Below the pieces are notes generated by a model. That model was given only the letters and a program-made list of their open reading frames with translations, made no database searches and had not been told where the DNA came from. The position numbers were made by a program, and so were the translations under genes. A DNA stretch of 64,000 bases from Bacillota bacterium (GTDB lineage Bacteria > Bacillota_I > Bacilli_A > RF39 > UBA660). Shown here piece by piece: positions 27,583 to 36,742 of this stretch. Positions within the stretch are counted from its first letter, which is position 1. Each line of letters begins with the position of its first letter. The stretch lies in contig JAEYYH010000026.1 of assembly GCA_023430885.1 (NCBI GenBank), positions 1 to 64,000 of the forward strand, in the 5' to 3' direction.

Positions 27583-27867
27583 ATGTTAATAAATATAAGT
27601 GTTAGCGAGTTAAAAAAATTAATTGGGTCTATTAATATAATAGATATAAGAATTAAAGACGACTATGATAATGGACATATAAAAACGAGTATTAATATTC
27701 CAAATAGTCAATTATTATGTAATTATAAACAATATTTAGACAAAACAAAAAAATATTATATATATTGTCAGTATGGAAAGACCAGTGTAAAAACATGTGC
27801 TTTCTTGAATAAATTAGGTTATGATGTTGTGAATATATCAGGTGGTTTTGATGAATTTTTTAAATAA
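27583..27867 (+). CDS. Rhodanese-like domain protein
   Basis: I start at the ATG at 27583 after AGGTGG; an earlier in-frame GTG falls within the hairpin. The 94-residue single-domain protein has the rhodanese marks IIDIRIKDDYDNGHI (about residues 16-30) and the active-site loop YCQYGKTS (about 62-69), whose Cys carries persulfide sulfur. Length is right for a stand-alone GlpE/PspE-type protein. No signal peptide, so cytoplasmic. It may feed sulfur to cofactor or tRNA modification; the partner is not shown by the neighbours. Confidence 0.85.
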   Translation: MLINISVSELKKLIGSINIIDIRIKDDYDNGHIKTSINIPNSQLLCNYKQYLDKTKKYYIYCQYGKTSVKTCAFLNKLGYDVVNISGGFDEFFK

Positions 27868-28042
27868 TGTATTATGATTATTGTAGAATTATTTTTTAAT
27901 AGTGTTTAATTAAATGTGTACAAACTATTGGTTTACAAAAAACAACAGAAATTTATAAATTAAGAAAAGAAAAGTATAATCTTACGATTTTTTCACATAA
28001 ATATATTGAATTTTATGGTAAAATATAACAAGGAGATGGTAA

Positions 28043-29542
28043 ATGATGAAACCTATAGTATTGTGCATCTTAGATGGTGTGGGAATAAGAAAAGAAGAAC
28101 ATGGAAATGCTTTTGCGCAAGCAGCAAAGCCAAATTTTGATTTTTTATGGAATAAATATCCACATAGTTTACTTGAAGCAAGTGGAGAATTAGTTGGACT
28201 TCCTCATGGACAAATGGGTAATAGTGAGGTAGGACACATGAATATTGGAGCTGGAAGAATAGTATATCAGCCACTTCAATTAATAAATGAAAAAATAAAA
28301 AATGGTGATTTTTTTGATAATAAAGAATATATAGATGTAATGGACTATGTTAACGAAAGAGACTCGAAGTTACATATTTTTGGATTACTTAGTGATGGTG
28401 GAATACACTCACATATTAATCATTTATTTGCTATACTTGATATGGCTAAAAAAAATGGGATCAAAAAATTATATCTACATATGTTTTTAGATGGTAGAGA
28501 TACTCTTCCAGATGTAGCAGAAACATACTTAGATAAACTTGCCAAAAAAATAGATGAAATTGATTTAGGAGTTATTGCAACTATATCAGGAAGATATTAT
28601 GCAATGGATAGAGATAATAGGTGGGATAGAGTTAGTTTAGCATATAATGCCATTGCTAATGCTGATGGTATCGAATACGATAATTATCACGATGCAATAA
28701 AAGATAGCTATGCAAATAAAATTTATGATGAATTTGTTTTGCCTACTGTTCTTGATAAAAATGGAACAGTGGAAGAAAATGATGGAATGATTTTGTTTAA
28801 TTATAGACCAGATAGAGGTAGAGAATTATTTAGTGCTTTCACTAATCCAAAATTTACTGGATTTGAGAGAAAATTTATTAAAAATTTGAAACTAGTTACA
28901 ATGATGCCACTTAGCAATGAAGTAATTAATACAACGGCATTTGATAATCAAAATTTAACAAACACTTTGGGGGAGTACTTGTCAGATAATAATAAAAAAC
29001 AATTAAGAATAGCTGAAACAGAAAAATATGCTCATGTAACATATTTCTTTGATGGAGGATTAGAAAAAGAATTATCTGGATGTGATAGAATTTTAATTCC
29101 ATCACCAAAAGTTGCTACATATGATTTAGCCCCTGAAATGAGTGCTGTTCAAATAACAGACAAGTTAATTGAAGTAATTGATAATTATGATGTTGTTATA
29201 GTTAATTATGCAAATGGTGATATGGTTGGTCATACAGGGGTAATACCTGCTGCCATCACAGCCATTGAGTGTGTAGATGAATGTTTGGGAAGATTATACA
29301 AAAAGGTGGATGAGATTGGCGGAACTTTATTAGTAACTGCTGATCATGGTAATTGCGATTGGATGCTGGATGATAACAATAATGTTATAACAAGTCATTC
29401 AACTAGTTTAGTGCCTTTTATTATTAATAGGGATGTGGAATTAAAAGATGGTAAACTTGCTGATATTGCACCAACTATTTTAAAGATTTTGGATCTTGAA
29501 ATTCCAGAAGAGATGACAGGAAGTATTCTTATTAAGAATTGA
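28043..29542 (+). CDS. gpmI: 2,3-bisphosphoglycerate-independent phosphoglycerate mutase
   Basis: Interconverts 3- and 2-phosphoglycerate in glycolysis using two Mn ions and a phosphoserine intermediate. The 499-residue protein begins VLCILDGVG (first metal Asp) and has GNSEVGHMNIGAG with the catalytic Ser near residue 63. It also carries FLDGRDT and SGRYYAMDRDNRWDR, and ends with VTADHGNCDWM. Family length is about 510. An AGGAG site precedes two ATGs in a row; either could be used. A TATAAT at 27975-27980 may be its promoter. The stop is TGA, which shows that TGA is not read as Trp here. Confidence 0.95.
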   Translation: MMKPIVLCILDGVGIRKEEHGNAFAQAAKPNFDFLWNKYPHSLLEASGELVGLPHGQMGNSEVGHMNIGAGRIVYQPLQLINEKIKNGDFFDNKEYIDVMDYVNERDSKLHIFGLLSDGGIHSHINHLFAILDMAKKNGIKKLYLHMFLDGRDTLPDVAETYLDKLAKKIDEIDLGVIATISGRYYAMDRDNRWDRVSLAYNAIANADGIEYDNYHDAIKDSYANKIYDEFVLPTVLDKNGTVEENDGMILFNYRPDRGRELFSAFTNPKFTGFERKFIKNLKLVTMMPLSNEVINTTAFDNQNLTNTLGEYLSDNNKKQLRIAETEKYAHVTYFFDGGLEKELSGCDRILIPSPKVATYDLAPEMSAVQITDKLIEVIDNYDVVIVNYANGDMVGHTGVIPAAITAIECVDECLGRLYKKVDEIGGTLLVTADHGNCDWMLDDNNNVITSHSTSLVPFIINRDVELKDGKLADIAPTILKILDLEIPEEMTGSILIKN

Positions 29543-29553
29543 GGAACTTAGTA

Positions 29554-30909
29554 ATGAAAGAAAAGAAAAAAACAAAAATAAAATTTAAGAAAATAAATAT
29601 ATTTATTGCTTTAAATATATTATTTTTGCTTGGATGTTGTGTATTTTACGGATCTAGATTAATTTATTATTATAAAGTTGAACACCCAAAAGTAAAAGCT
29701 AACGAAGATTTAGTAGATTTAGTAACGCTTAAAAAAAATATAACTACAGTAGGCTCTGGTTTATACAAAACTGATGACGGTTATGTATATAAGGGTGATA
29801 AAGTAGCAAATTATGTGCAGTATTCAGGCAGATTATGGCGTGTTATATCAGTAGATAAAGATAATAATATAAAATTAATTACGGATGCTTCACAAACATC
29901 ACTGGTATGGGGAATCTCTACAGATTATAAAAATTCTTATGTTAGATCATGGTTAAATGATGAGAGTAATAATATTAAATCATTTTATGAAAGTTTAGCA
30001 GACACAAGTAACCTCGTAAAAACTAAAACTTGTATTGATGAAATTTCAGAAAATAGTATTACTTGTGACGATTATGTAGAAGATAATATAGGACTATTAT
30101 CTGCATATGAATATCAGCTTGCAGGTGGTGAAGATAGTTATTTAAACATTGAACAATATTGGTGGACTAGTAATATAAATGATAATGAAACTGCTTGGTA
30201 TGTGTATTCTAAGGGAAGCTTAAATGACACATCATATTCAGGGACTATGTATTATAGCTATGGTGTAAGGCCAACAATAACTATTAAAGGAACATCAGAA
30301 GTTAAAAGTGGTGATGGTAGTAGTGAAAACCCATATAATTTGGATATTTCAACAACAAACATACTAAATAAAAAATATGTTGGTAACTATATAAATTATA
30401 GTGATTATACATGGCGTATAATAGAAACAGATGATAACTATGTAAAAGTTGTTATGGATGGTGTTGTTAAGAAAGATAACAAGGATTATTATACATCTTT
30501 TGGAACAACAAATTATTATTCAGTAGATTCAAAAGTTGGTAATTATCTAAACAAAAACTTTTATAATAGTTTGGATAATAAAGAGTATATTTTAAAATCC
30601 GACTTTTATGCTGGTAGATATGATTATTCAAATAAATATGATTTTAATAGTATAACTGAATATAATGAAACATTAAAAGTGGGCTTATTACAATTAGGGG
30701 AATTGTTCGTTACAGATGTTTCAAAATATTTCTTATCAACAAGAACCAAAACAACTGATAATAATATTTATCAAGTATTAGAAGATGGTCGAATATATGC
30801 TGGTGATTTAACAGATGAGTTAATGCTAAGGCCAACTATATATTTAAAACCAGACTTAGCAATAAATTCAGGTAATGGTACACAGAAAGATCCATATATA
30901 GTTGGGTAG
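29554..30909 (+). CDS. Exported membrane-anchored protein with two WRV/I-type repeat domains
   Basis: I start at the ATG at 29554 after GAGGA; a TTG at 29539 overlaps the gpmI end. The 451-residue product has a basic N terminus, one helix (about 14-35) and an extracytoplasmic part made of two similar domains. Each opens with a Tyr-rich phrase: NYVQYSGRLWRVISVD (about 84-99) and NYINYSDYTWRIIETD (about 280-295), then YVRSWLN or VGNYLN, and ends with GVRPTITIK or LMRPTIYLK plus a G-x-G-(T/S)-x-x-x-P-Y phrase. Similar domains (DUF6273-like) occur on exported proteins of gut Firmicutes; function unknown. It probably shares a transcript with the next gene, 7 bp away. Confidence 0.75.
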   Translation: MKEKKKTKIKFKKINIFIALNILFLLGCCVFYGSRLIYYYKVEHPKVKANEDLVDLVTLKKNITTVGSGLYKTDDGYVYKGDKVANYVQYSGRLWRVISVDKDNNIKLITDASQTSLVWGISTDYKNSYVRSWLNDESNNIKSFYESLADTSNLVKTKTCIDEISENSITCDDYVEDNIGLLSAYEYQLAGGEDSYLNIEQYWWTSNINDNETAWYVYSKGSLNDTSYSGTMYYSYGVRPTITIKGTSEVKSGDGSSENPYNLDISTTNILNKKYVGNYINYSDYTWRIIETDDNYVKVVMDGVVKKDNKDYYTSFGTTNYYSVDSKVGNYLNKNFYNSLDNKEYILKSDFYAGRYDYSNKYDFNSITEYNETLKVGLLQLGELFVTDVSKYFLSTRTKTTDNNIYQVLEDGRIYAGDLTDELMLRPTIYLKPDLAINSGNGTQKDPYIVG

Positions 30910-30916
30910 GTGACAT

Positions 30917-31927
30917 ATGAAAAAAAGTATATTTATATTAGTGACAATAGATTTTATAGTGGCAATATGTTTCTTTTTGACATATGGACCAATTGGTTAT
31001 TTTAGAAATTTTTTAATAACCACTGCTATGACTACTATGGATCACAAATATTTAGCTAGAATTTTCTATTCAGAAGATACAATTAATCGAGTATTAAGTG
31101 AAAATACAATAGAAGGCTTTTCCACTGGAACGGATACCAAACAAATAAATATTGGTGGTAGTGATGAGGACAATAAATATGCATCTGCATATGAAAAAGA
31201 AATTCTTGATCATAAAAAAGGTGATGTTTATAAACTAATTGAGTTTGAATATAATGGATATGATGCATATTTAGTTGCAGTTTATGATCCTACTAGAATA
31301 AGCCTAATACAAACAAATAAAATAGGAAGTTATGGTCAAACTTTACTTAATATGGCTAAAGATAATGATGCTTTAGTAGCTATAAATGCCGGAGGATTTG
31401 AAGATCCTAATGGTCAAGGCAATGGTGGAACTCCTATGGGAAGTGTTATAAAAAATGGCAAAGTAGTGTGGGGAAGTAGTAGTGCTCCTACTGCAATGGC
31501 AGGATTTACTGATAAAGGTATTTTATTACTTAGTTATGGTAGTCCAAGTGATGCAATAAAACAAGGAATGAAAGATGCAGTTCAATTTGGGCCATTCTTG
31601 ATTGTTAATGGTGTATCAGCTACTATAAATGGTAATGGCGGATGGGGAATCAATCCTCGTACAGCTATTGCTCAAAGAAAAGATGGTATAGTATTATTTT
31701 TAGTTATAGATGGAAACGGTGCTAATAGGTATAATTGGAGTGGTCGTGGTGGCGCAACCTTAAATGATGTTATAGCAATATTTGAACGTTATGGTGCTTA
31801 TAATGCTGTTAATATGGATGGTGGTGCTTCAACCAATTTAATTATAGAAAATAAATTATGGAATAATCCATGTGCTATTAGTTCAACAGGAGAAAGAGAA
31901 CTTCCAAATGGCTGGATGGTAAAGTGA
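30917..31927 (+). CDS. Phosphodiester glycosidase (NAGPA) family exported protein
   Basis: The 336-residue protein has an N-terminal signal anchor (about 5-24) and a NAGPA/DUF2233 domain. The marks are ALVAINAGGFEDPNG (near 152), GPFLIVNG, NPRTAIAQRKDGIVLFLVIDG and AVNMDGGASTNL (near 297). Enzymes of this family cleave sugar phosphodiesters, and in bacteria they act on wall or exopolysaccharide material outside the membrane. The conserved Asn, Arg and Asp-Gly-Gly positions look intact. The stop codon TGA is part of the terminator stem. The substrate cannot be told from sequence. Confidence 0.85.
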   Translation: MKKSIFILVTIDFIVAICFFLTYGPIGYFRNFLITTAMTTMDHKYLARIFYSEDTINRVLSENTIEGFSTGTDTKQINIGGSDEDNKYASAYEKEILDHKKGDVYKLIEFEYNGYDAYLVAVYDPTRISLIQTNKIGSYGQTLLNMAKDNDALVAINAGGFEDPNGQGNGGTPMGSVIKNGKVVWGSSSAPTAMAGFTDKGILLLSYGSPSDAIKQGMKDAVQFGPFLIVNGVSATINGNGGWGINPRTAIAQRKDGIVLFLVIDGNGANRYNWSGRGGATLNDVIAIFERYGAYNAVNMDGGASTNLIIENKLWNNPCAISSTGERELPNGWMVK

Positions 31928-31946
31928 TACATTAGTATCACTTTTT
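31921..31946 (+). terminator. Terminator after the phosphodiester glycosidase gene
   Basis: AAAGTGATAC and GTATCACTTT form a perfect 10-bp stem with an ATTA loop and a T-run. The stop codon lies inside the 5' arm. Confidence 0.85.
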
Positions 31947-32013
31947 AATTTTTATTGTCTTATTTGCTTTAAAAAACAACGGTTTTTTGATAGAATAGAT
32001 AGAAGGTGATAGT

Positions 32014-35000
32014 ATGCATGAAAAATTAAAATTACTTTTAGAACAAGTAAATATGCCTAAAGAATATTATTCATATTTTAAAGATGGAAATTTGGATAAA
32101 ATATCAGTATCAAAAAGAGAAAATACAGTTACTTTTATTGTAACTTTAGATAAAATATTACCAGTAGAAGTATATGTAAAATTATGTAATTTAATAAGTA
32201 ATCAATTTAATATGTATAAGGAAACAAATGTAATTATAAATGTCTTAAATAAAGATTTTACTTTGTTAACAGAGTATTATAATTATTTAATTGAAGAATA
32301 TAGTATTGATTATCCATTATTACAAATGTTTGCGGGAATCTCAAATAAATTAGAAGATGATAATTTATATCTTGAGGTAAGTAATAAAGCTGAAGAAATG
32401 AAACTTGAGAGTATAAAAGATAGAATAATTAGTGATTTAAATAGTGTTGGTTATAATAATATTAAAATCAAAGTTAATATTAATGAAGAAGCAAGAAATG
32501 CTATTTTAAAGCAAATAGAGGAAGAAAAAGAAAAAGAACAACAGGTACTTAAAGAAGAAGCAGAAAAGAAGAATGCCATTATAAAAGGTTATGCCTTTGA
32601 TGGTGAATCAAAAAGTATTAGTGATTTAAATTATGAAGGAAACAATATAATAATTGAAGCAAAAATATTTGGAATAGAAACAAAAGAAACTCCTAAAATA
32701 AACATAATAACTTTAAAAGTAACGGATTATACAGATAGTATATTTGTAAAAGTATTTGAACGTGATTCTGAAGCTTATAAAAAGTTAGTTAAAAGTTTAA
32801 AACCAGGAAATTGGTTTAAAATGCGTGGCAGGGTGCAAGATGATGCATACTCTAAAGAAATTGTAATGATGGCTAATGATATCATCGCTATTAAACCTAA
32901 GGATGGTAATAAGGTCGTAGATGATGCTGAAGAAAAAAGAATTGAACTTCATGCACATACTAAAATGAGTCAGATGGATGGATTAGCAGATGAAGTTGCA
33001 TTAGTAAAACAAGCCATGGCTTTTGGGCATAAGGGAATAGCAATAACAGATCATAATGGATGTCAGGCTTTTCCACATGTTTATAGTACTGTTAGTGAAT
33101 ATAATAGAAAAATAGAAAATCCAGAGGATAAATTTAAGGCAATATATGGAACTGAACTTACTATGGTTGATGATGAAGTTTATACTATAATTAGAGGTAA
33201 CGATAGTAGACTTGATGAAAATATTTATGTGATTTTTGACGTTGAAACAACAGGATTTAATGCAGGACTTAGTGATCAAATGATTGAAATTGGTGCTGTT
33301 AAAATTAAAGATGGAGAGATAACTGAGAGATTTGATGAACTTATTAATCCGGGTTATCCTATTGATTCTGAAATAACAGAAGTAACTTCAATAACAAATG
33401 CTATGTTAATTGGAAAACCGAGTGAAGAAGAAGTTGTAAAAAGATTTAAAGATTTTATTGGTGATATGCCACTTGTAGCACATAATGCAAAATTTGATAT
33501 GTCAATGTTAGAAATGGCATATTATAAATACAATTTAGGGCAGCTTACAAATCCTGTATTAGATACACTAGAAATATCTCGTACTATGGATAGAGATTAT
33601 TCTAAGCATAGTTTATCAGCACTTGTAAAAAGATATGCTATTCCATTTGATGAAGAACATCATCATAGAGCAGATTATGATGATGAGGGTACAGGTTATA
33701 TATTTTGTAAAATGATTAAAAAAATGCAGATGATGGGTATAGAAACACTAAATGACGTGAAAAAACTATGTACACCAGAGGAAACACACAAGTTTGCTAG
33801 AGAATATCACATTAATTTATTAGCATTAAATAAAACAGGTTTAAAAAATATATTTAAAATTGTTAGTTTAGCTAATACAACATATATATCAAAAGTTCCA
33901 AAAATTCCTCGCAAAGTAATTGAAGAAAACCGTGATGGCTTATTAGTAGGTAGTGGTTGCTATAAAAGTGAAGCTTTTTATGTAGCATCTACTAGATCTG
34001 ATGAAGTACTTGAAGAAGTAATAAAATTTTATGATTACGTTGAAGTACAGCCACCAGAAGTATATGAACATTTAGTTTGGGGTCACGATGTAGATAATGA
34101 TAAAGATATAAAAGAATGTATTAGTAAAATTATTAGATGTACAAAAAAAACTGGCAAATTAATAGTTGCAACTGGTGATGTACACCATATATCTAGGGAT
34201 GATAAATTATATCGCGAATTTATAGTTAATCAAAAAGTTCCAGGTGGCGGAAGGCATCCACTAGCTAGAACACTTGATAAATTTCAAAAGATTCCAAGTC
34301 AGCATTTTAGAACAACAAAAGAAATGTTAAATGATTTTAGTTTCTTAGATGAAGATTTGCGCAAGGAAATAGTTATAGATAATCCTAAAGAAATATTAGA
34401 TAAAGTAGATGAGATAGAAGTAATTATTGAAACGGGTGGTGTTCCTTTCTCGCCAATAATCGATAAATCAGTAGAAACAGTTACTAGTCTTGTTTTTGAT
34501 AAAGCAAAAGAATGGTACGGATCACCACTACCATTAAATATTGAAGAACGTATTTCAAAAGAATTATATGGTGATATATTATATAACAGTATTAAAGAAG
34601 ATATTGAACAAGAAGGAAAACTAAGTGGACAAGAACTTGAAGAGACTGTATTTAAAAAATTACATGAAATAATACTTCAAGGTAAAGATGCAGTTAAGGA
34701 CATAGTAAGAGTTAATATAAAGAAACATGATGAAGAATCTTTAGATGAAAAAGCTTTAGAAAAAAAGGTAAATAAATCTTTAGGAGGAATTATTGGTGGT
34801 GGATTTGATGTTATCTACTTAATAGCTCAAAAACTTGTAAACCACTCCAATGAAGATGGTTATTTAGTAGGATCAAGAGGTTCTGTAGGATCTTCATTTG
34901 TAGCAACCATGATGGGTATAACAGAAGTTAATCCACTTCCGGCACATTATAGATGTTTAAATTGTAAAATGAGTATTTTTGATGACGATAATGGCAATCC

Positions 35001-36573
35001 TTTAGGAGCTGAATACTCTTCTGGGTTTGATTTACCTGATAAAATATGTCCAAATTGTGGAGAAAGATTATTTAAAGATGGTCAAGATATGCCGTTTGCG
35101 ACATTCTTAGGTTTCAATGCTGATAAAGTACCTGATATAGATCTTAACTTTTCAGATTTAAATCAAGCAGCCGCTCATGAATATACTAAGGTTTTATTTG
35201 GTGAAGATAATGTATATAGAGCAGGAACAATTGGTACTGTAGCTGATAAGACAGCTTATGGATTTGTAAAAGGATTTTACGAAGACCGTGGAATTGTAAA
35301 AAGAAGTGCTGAAATTGAAAGATTAGCAGCTGGATGTACTGGCGTTAAAAGAACAACTGGGCAGCATCCAGGTGGAATTGTTGTTATTCCTGGGTATATG
35401 GATGTATTTGATTTTACACCATTTCAATATCCAGCTGACGATAATACTGCGGCATGGAGAACTACTCATTTCGATTATCATGCTATCGATCAAGATGTAT
35501 TGAAACTTGATATTTTAGGTCATTCGGATCCAACACAGCTACGTATGATACAGGATTTAACAGGTATGGACGTTACTAAAGTTCCTTTAGATGATAAAGA
35601 AACAATGGCAATATTCTTATCACCTGAACCACTTGGTGTAACAAAAGAACAAATAATGTGCGAGACAGGGACAATAGGAGTACCAGAATTTGGAACGCCG
35701 TTTACTATTGGAATGCTTGTTGACACTAAACCTAAAACTTTTTCAGAACTTATTAAAATATCTGGTCTTTCACATGGTACTGATGTTTGGTTAGGTAACG
35801 CTCAAGAATTAATAAGAAATAATGTTGTTCCTTTTAAGGAAGTAATTGGGTGTCGTGATGATATCATGGTATATCTAATGTATAACGGTTTAAAACCAAT
35901 AAAAGCATTTAAAATTATGGAATTTGTTCGTAAAGGAAAAGCAAGTAAGGAAATAGATGCATGGAAAGAACATGTTGAGACAATGCGGCAAGCAGGAATT
36001 GCTGAATGGTTTATTGATTCATGTGCTAAAATAAAGTACATGTTTCCAAAAGCACATGCGGCTGCTTACGTAATTAGTGCATTTAGAATTGCATATTTCA
36101 AAGTTCATTATCCAGCAGTGTATTATGCATCATATTTAACATCACGTATAACTGATTTTGATATTGATGTTATGATAAAAGGATACAATGCTATTAGAAA
36201 TAAAATAATAGAAATTAATAACAAAGGTTATGATGTTACAAACAAAGAAAGTTCTATTGTTGATACTCTTAAAATAGCTCTTGAAGCTACTGCTAGAGGA
36301 ATTAAATTTGGTAAAATAGATATTATGCATAGTCACGCAGAACACTTTTTAATTGCAGAAGATGGTAAAACAATAATACCACCATTTAGAACATTAGATG
36401 GTTTAGGAGAAAATGTTGCCAAAAAGATAGTTGAAGAACGAGAAATAAGACCTTTTATAAGTATTGAAGACTTACAAAAACGTGGAAAAGTTTCTGGAAC
36501 ATTAATTGATAAAATGCGTACTATGGGTATACTTGACGGAATGGATGAATCTAGTCAGTTATCTTTATTTTAA
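32014..36573 (+). CDS. polC: DNA polymerase III alpha subunit, Gram-positive PolC type
   Basis: The replicative polymerase of low-GC Gram-positives. The 1519 residues hold an N-terminal region, an OB domain (about 190-300), a PHP domain (IELHAHTKMSQMDG near 309) and an inserted DnaQ-like proofreading exonuclease. The exonuclease reads IFDVETTGFNAG near 408 and HRADYDDEGTG near 549. A zinc-binding segment follows (CLNCKMS and CPNCGERL, about 985-1030), then the catalytic VPDIDLNFSD motif near 1040. All proofreading and polymerase Asp residues seen are intact. It begins with ATG after AAGGTGAT and ends in a single-gene terminator. Confidence 0.97.
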   Translation: MHEKLKLLLEQVNMPKEYYSYFKDGNLDKISVSKRENTVTFIVTLDKILPVEVYVKLCNLISNQFNMYKETNVIINVLNKDFTLLTEYYNYLIEEYSIDYPLLQMFAGISNKLEDDNLYLEVSNKAEEMKLESIKDRIISDLNSVGYNNIKIKVNINEEARNAILKQIEEEKEKEQQVLKEEAEKKNAIIKGYAFDGESKSISDLNYEGNNIIIEAKIFGIETKETPKINIITLKVTDYTDSIFVKVFERDSEAYKKLVKSLKPGNWFKMRGRVQDDAYSKEIVMMANDIIAIKPKDGNKVVDDAEEKRIELHAHTKMSQMDGLADEVALVKQAMAFGHKGIAITDHNGCQAFPHVYSTVSEYNRKIENPEDKFKAIYGTELTMVDDEVYTIIRGNDSRLDENIYVIFDVETTGFNAGLSDQMIEIGAVKIKDGEITERFDELINPGYPIDSEITEVTSITNAMLIGKPSEEEVVKRFKDFIGDMPLVAHNAKFDMSMLEMAYYKYNLGQLTNPVLDTLEISRTMDRDYSKHSLSALVKRYAIPFDEEHHHRADYDDEGTGYIFCKMIKKMQMMGIETLNDVKKLCTPEETHKFAREYHINLLALNKTGLKNIFKIVSLANTTYISKVPKIPRKVIEENRDGLLVGSGCYKSEAFYVASTRSDEVLEEVIKFYDYVEVQPPEVYEHLVWGHDVDNDKDIKECISKIIRCTKKTGKLIVATGDVHHISRDDKLYREFIVNQKVPGGGRHPLARTLDKFQKIPSQHFRTTKEMLNDFSFLDEDLRKEIVIDNPKEILDKVDEIEVIIETGGVPFSPIIDKSVETVTSLVFDKAKEWYGSPLPLNIEERISKELYGDILYNSIKEDIEQEGKLSGQELEETVFKKLHEIILQGKDAVKDIVRVNIKKHDEESLDEKALEKKVNKSLGGIIGGGFDVIYLIAQKLVNHSNEDGYLVGSRGSVGSSFVATMMGITEVNPLPAHYRCLNCKMSIFDDDNGNPLGAEYSSGFDLPDKICPNCGERLFKDGQDMPFATFLGFNADKVPDIDLNFSDLNQAAAHEYTKVLFGEDNVYRAGTIGTVADKTAYGFVKGFYEDRGIVKRSAEIERLAAGCTGVKRTTGQHPGGIVVIPGYMDVFDFTPFQYPADDNTAAWRTTHFDYHAIDQDVLKLDILGHSDPTQLRMIQDLTGMDVTKVPLDDKETMAIFLSPEPLGVTKEQIMCETGTIGVPEFGTPFTIGMLVDTKPKTFSELIKISGLSHGTDVWLGNAQELIRNNVVPFKEVIGCRDDIMVYLMYNGLKPIKAFKIMEFVRKGKASKEIDAWKEHVETMRQAGIAEWFIDSCAKIKYMFPKAHAAAYVISAFRIAYFKVHYPAVYYASYLTSRITDFDIDVMIKGYNAIRNKIIEINNKGYDVTNKESSIVDTLKIALEATARGIKFGKIDIMHSHAEHFLIAEDGKTIIPPFRTLDGLGENVAKKIVEEREIRPFISIEDLQKRGKVSGTLIDKMRTMGILDGMDESSQLSLF

Positions 36574-36598
36574 AAAAGCAAAATTTTTGCTTTTTTTA
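36572..36598 (+). terminator. Terminator after polC
   Basis: AAAAAGCAAA and TTTGCTTTTT stem with a 3-base loop directly after the stop codon, followed by more T. Confidence 0.85.
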
Positions 36599-36707
36599 TT
36601 TTCACTAATTACTTATTAAGTAGTACAAATAGAAGATTTTACTAATCTATTATTTAACAAATATAGTTTTTTCTTTTGGGATATTTATTTATAAACAATG
36701 TTATATA

Positions 36708-36716
36708 TGATATAAT
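36708..36716 (+). promoter_or_regulatory. Extended -10 promoter of polA
   Basis: TGA followed by TATAAT lies 26 bases before the GTG start of polA. No good -35 box is seen. Confidence 0.5.
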
Positions 36717-36742
36717 ATTTAAATAATGAGGAGGTTTTAGAA

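Noticed and set aside
28043..31927. Mycoplasma-type code (TGA = Trp)
   Set aside because: gpmI and the phosphodiester glycosidase end at TGA exactly at family length, and Trp is encoded by TGG.
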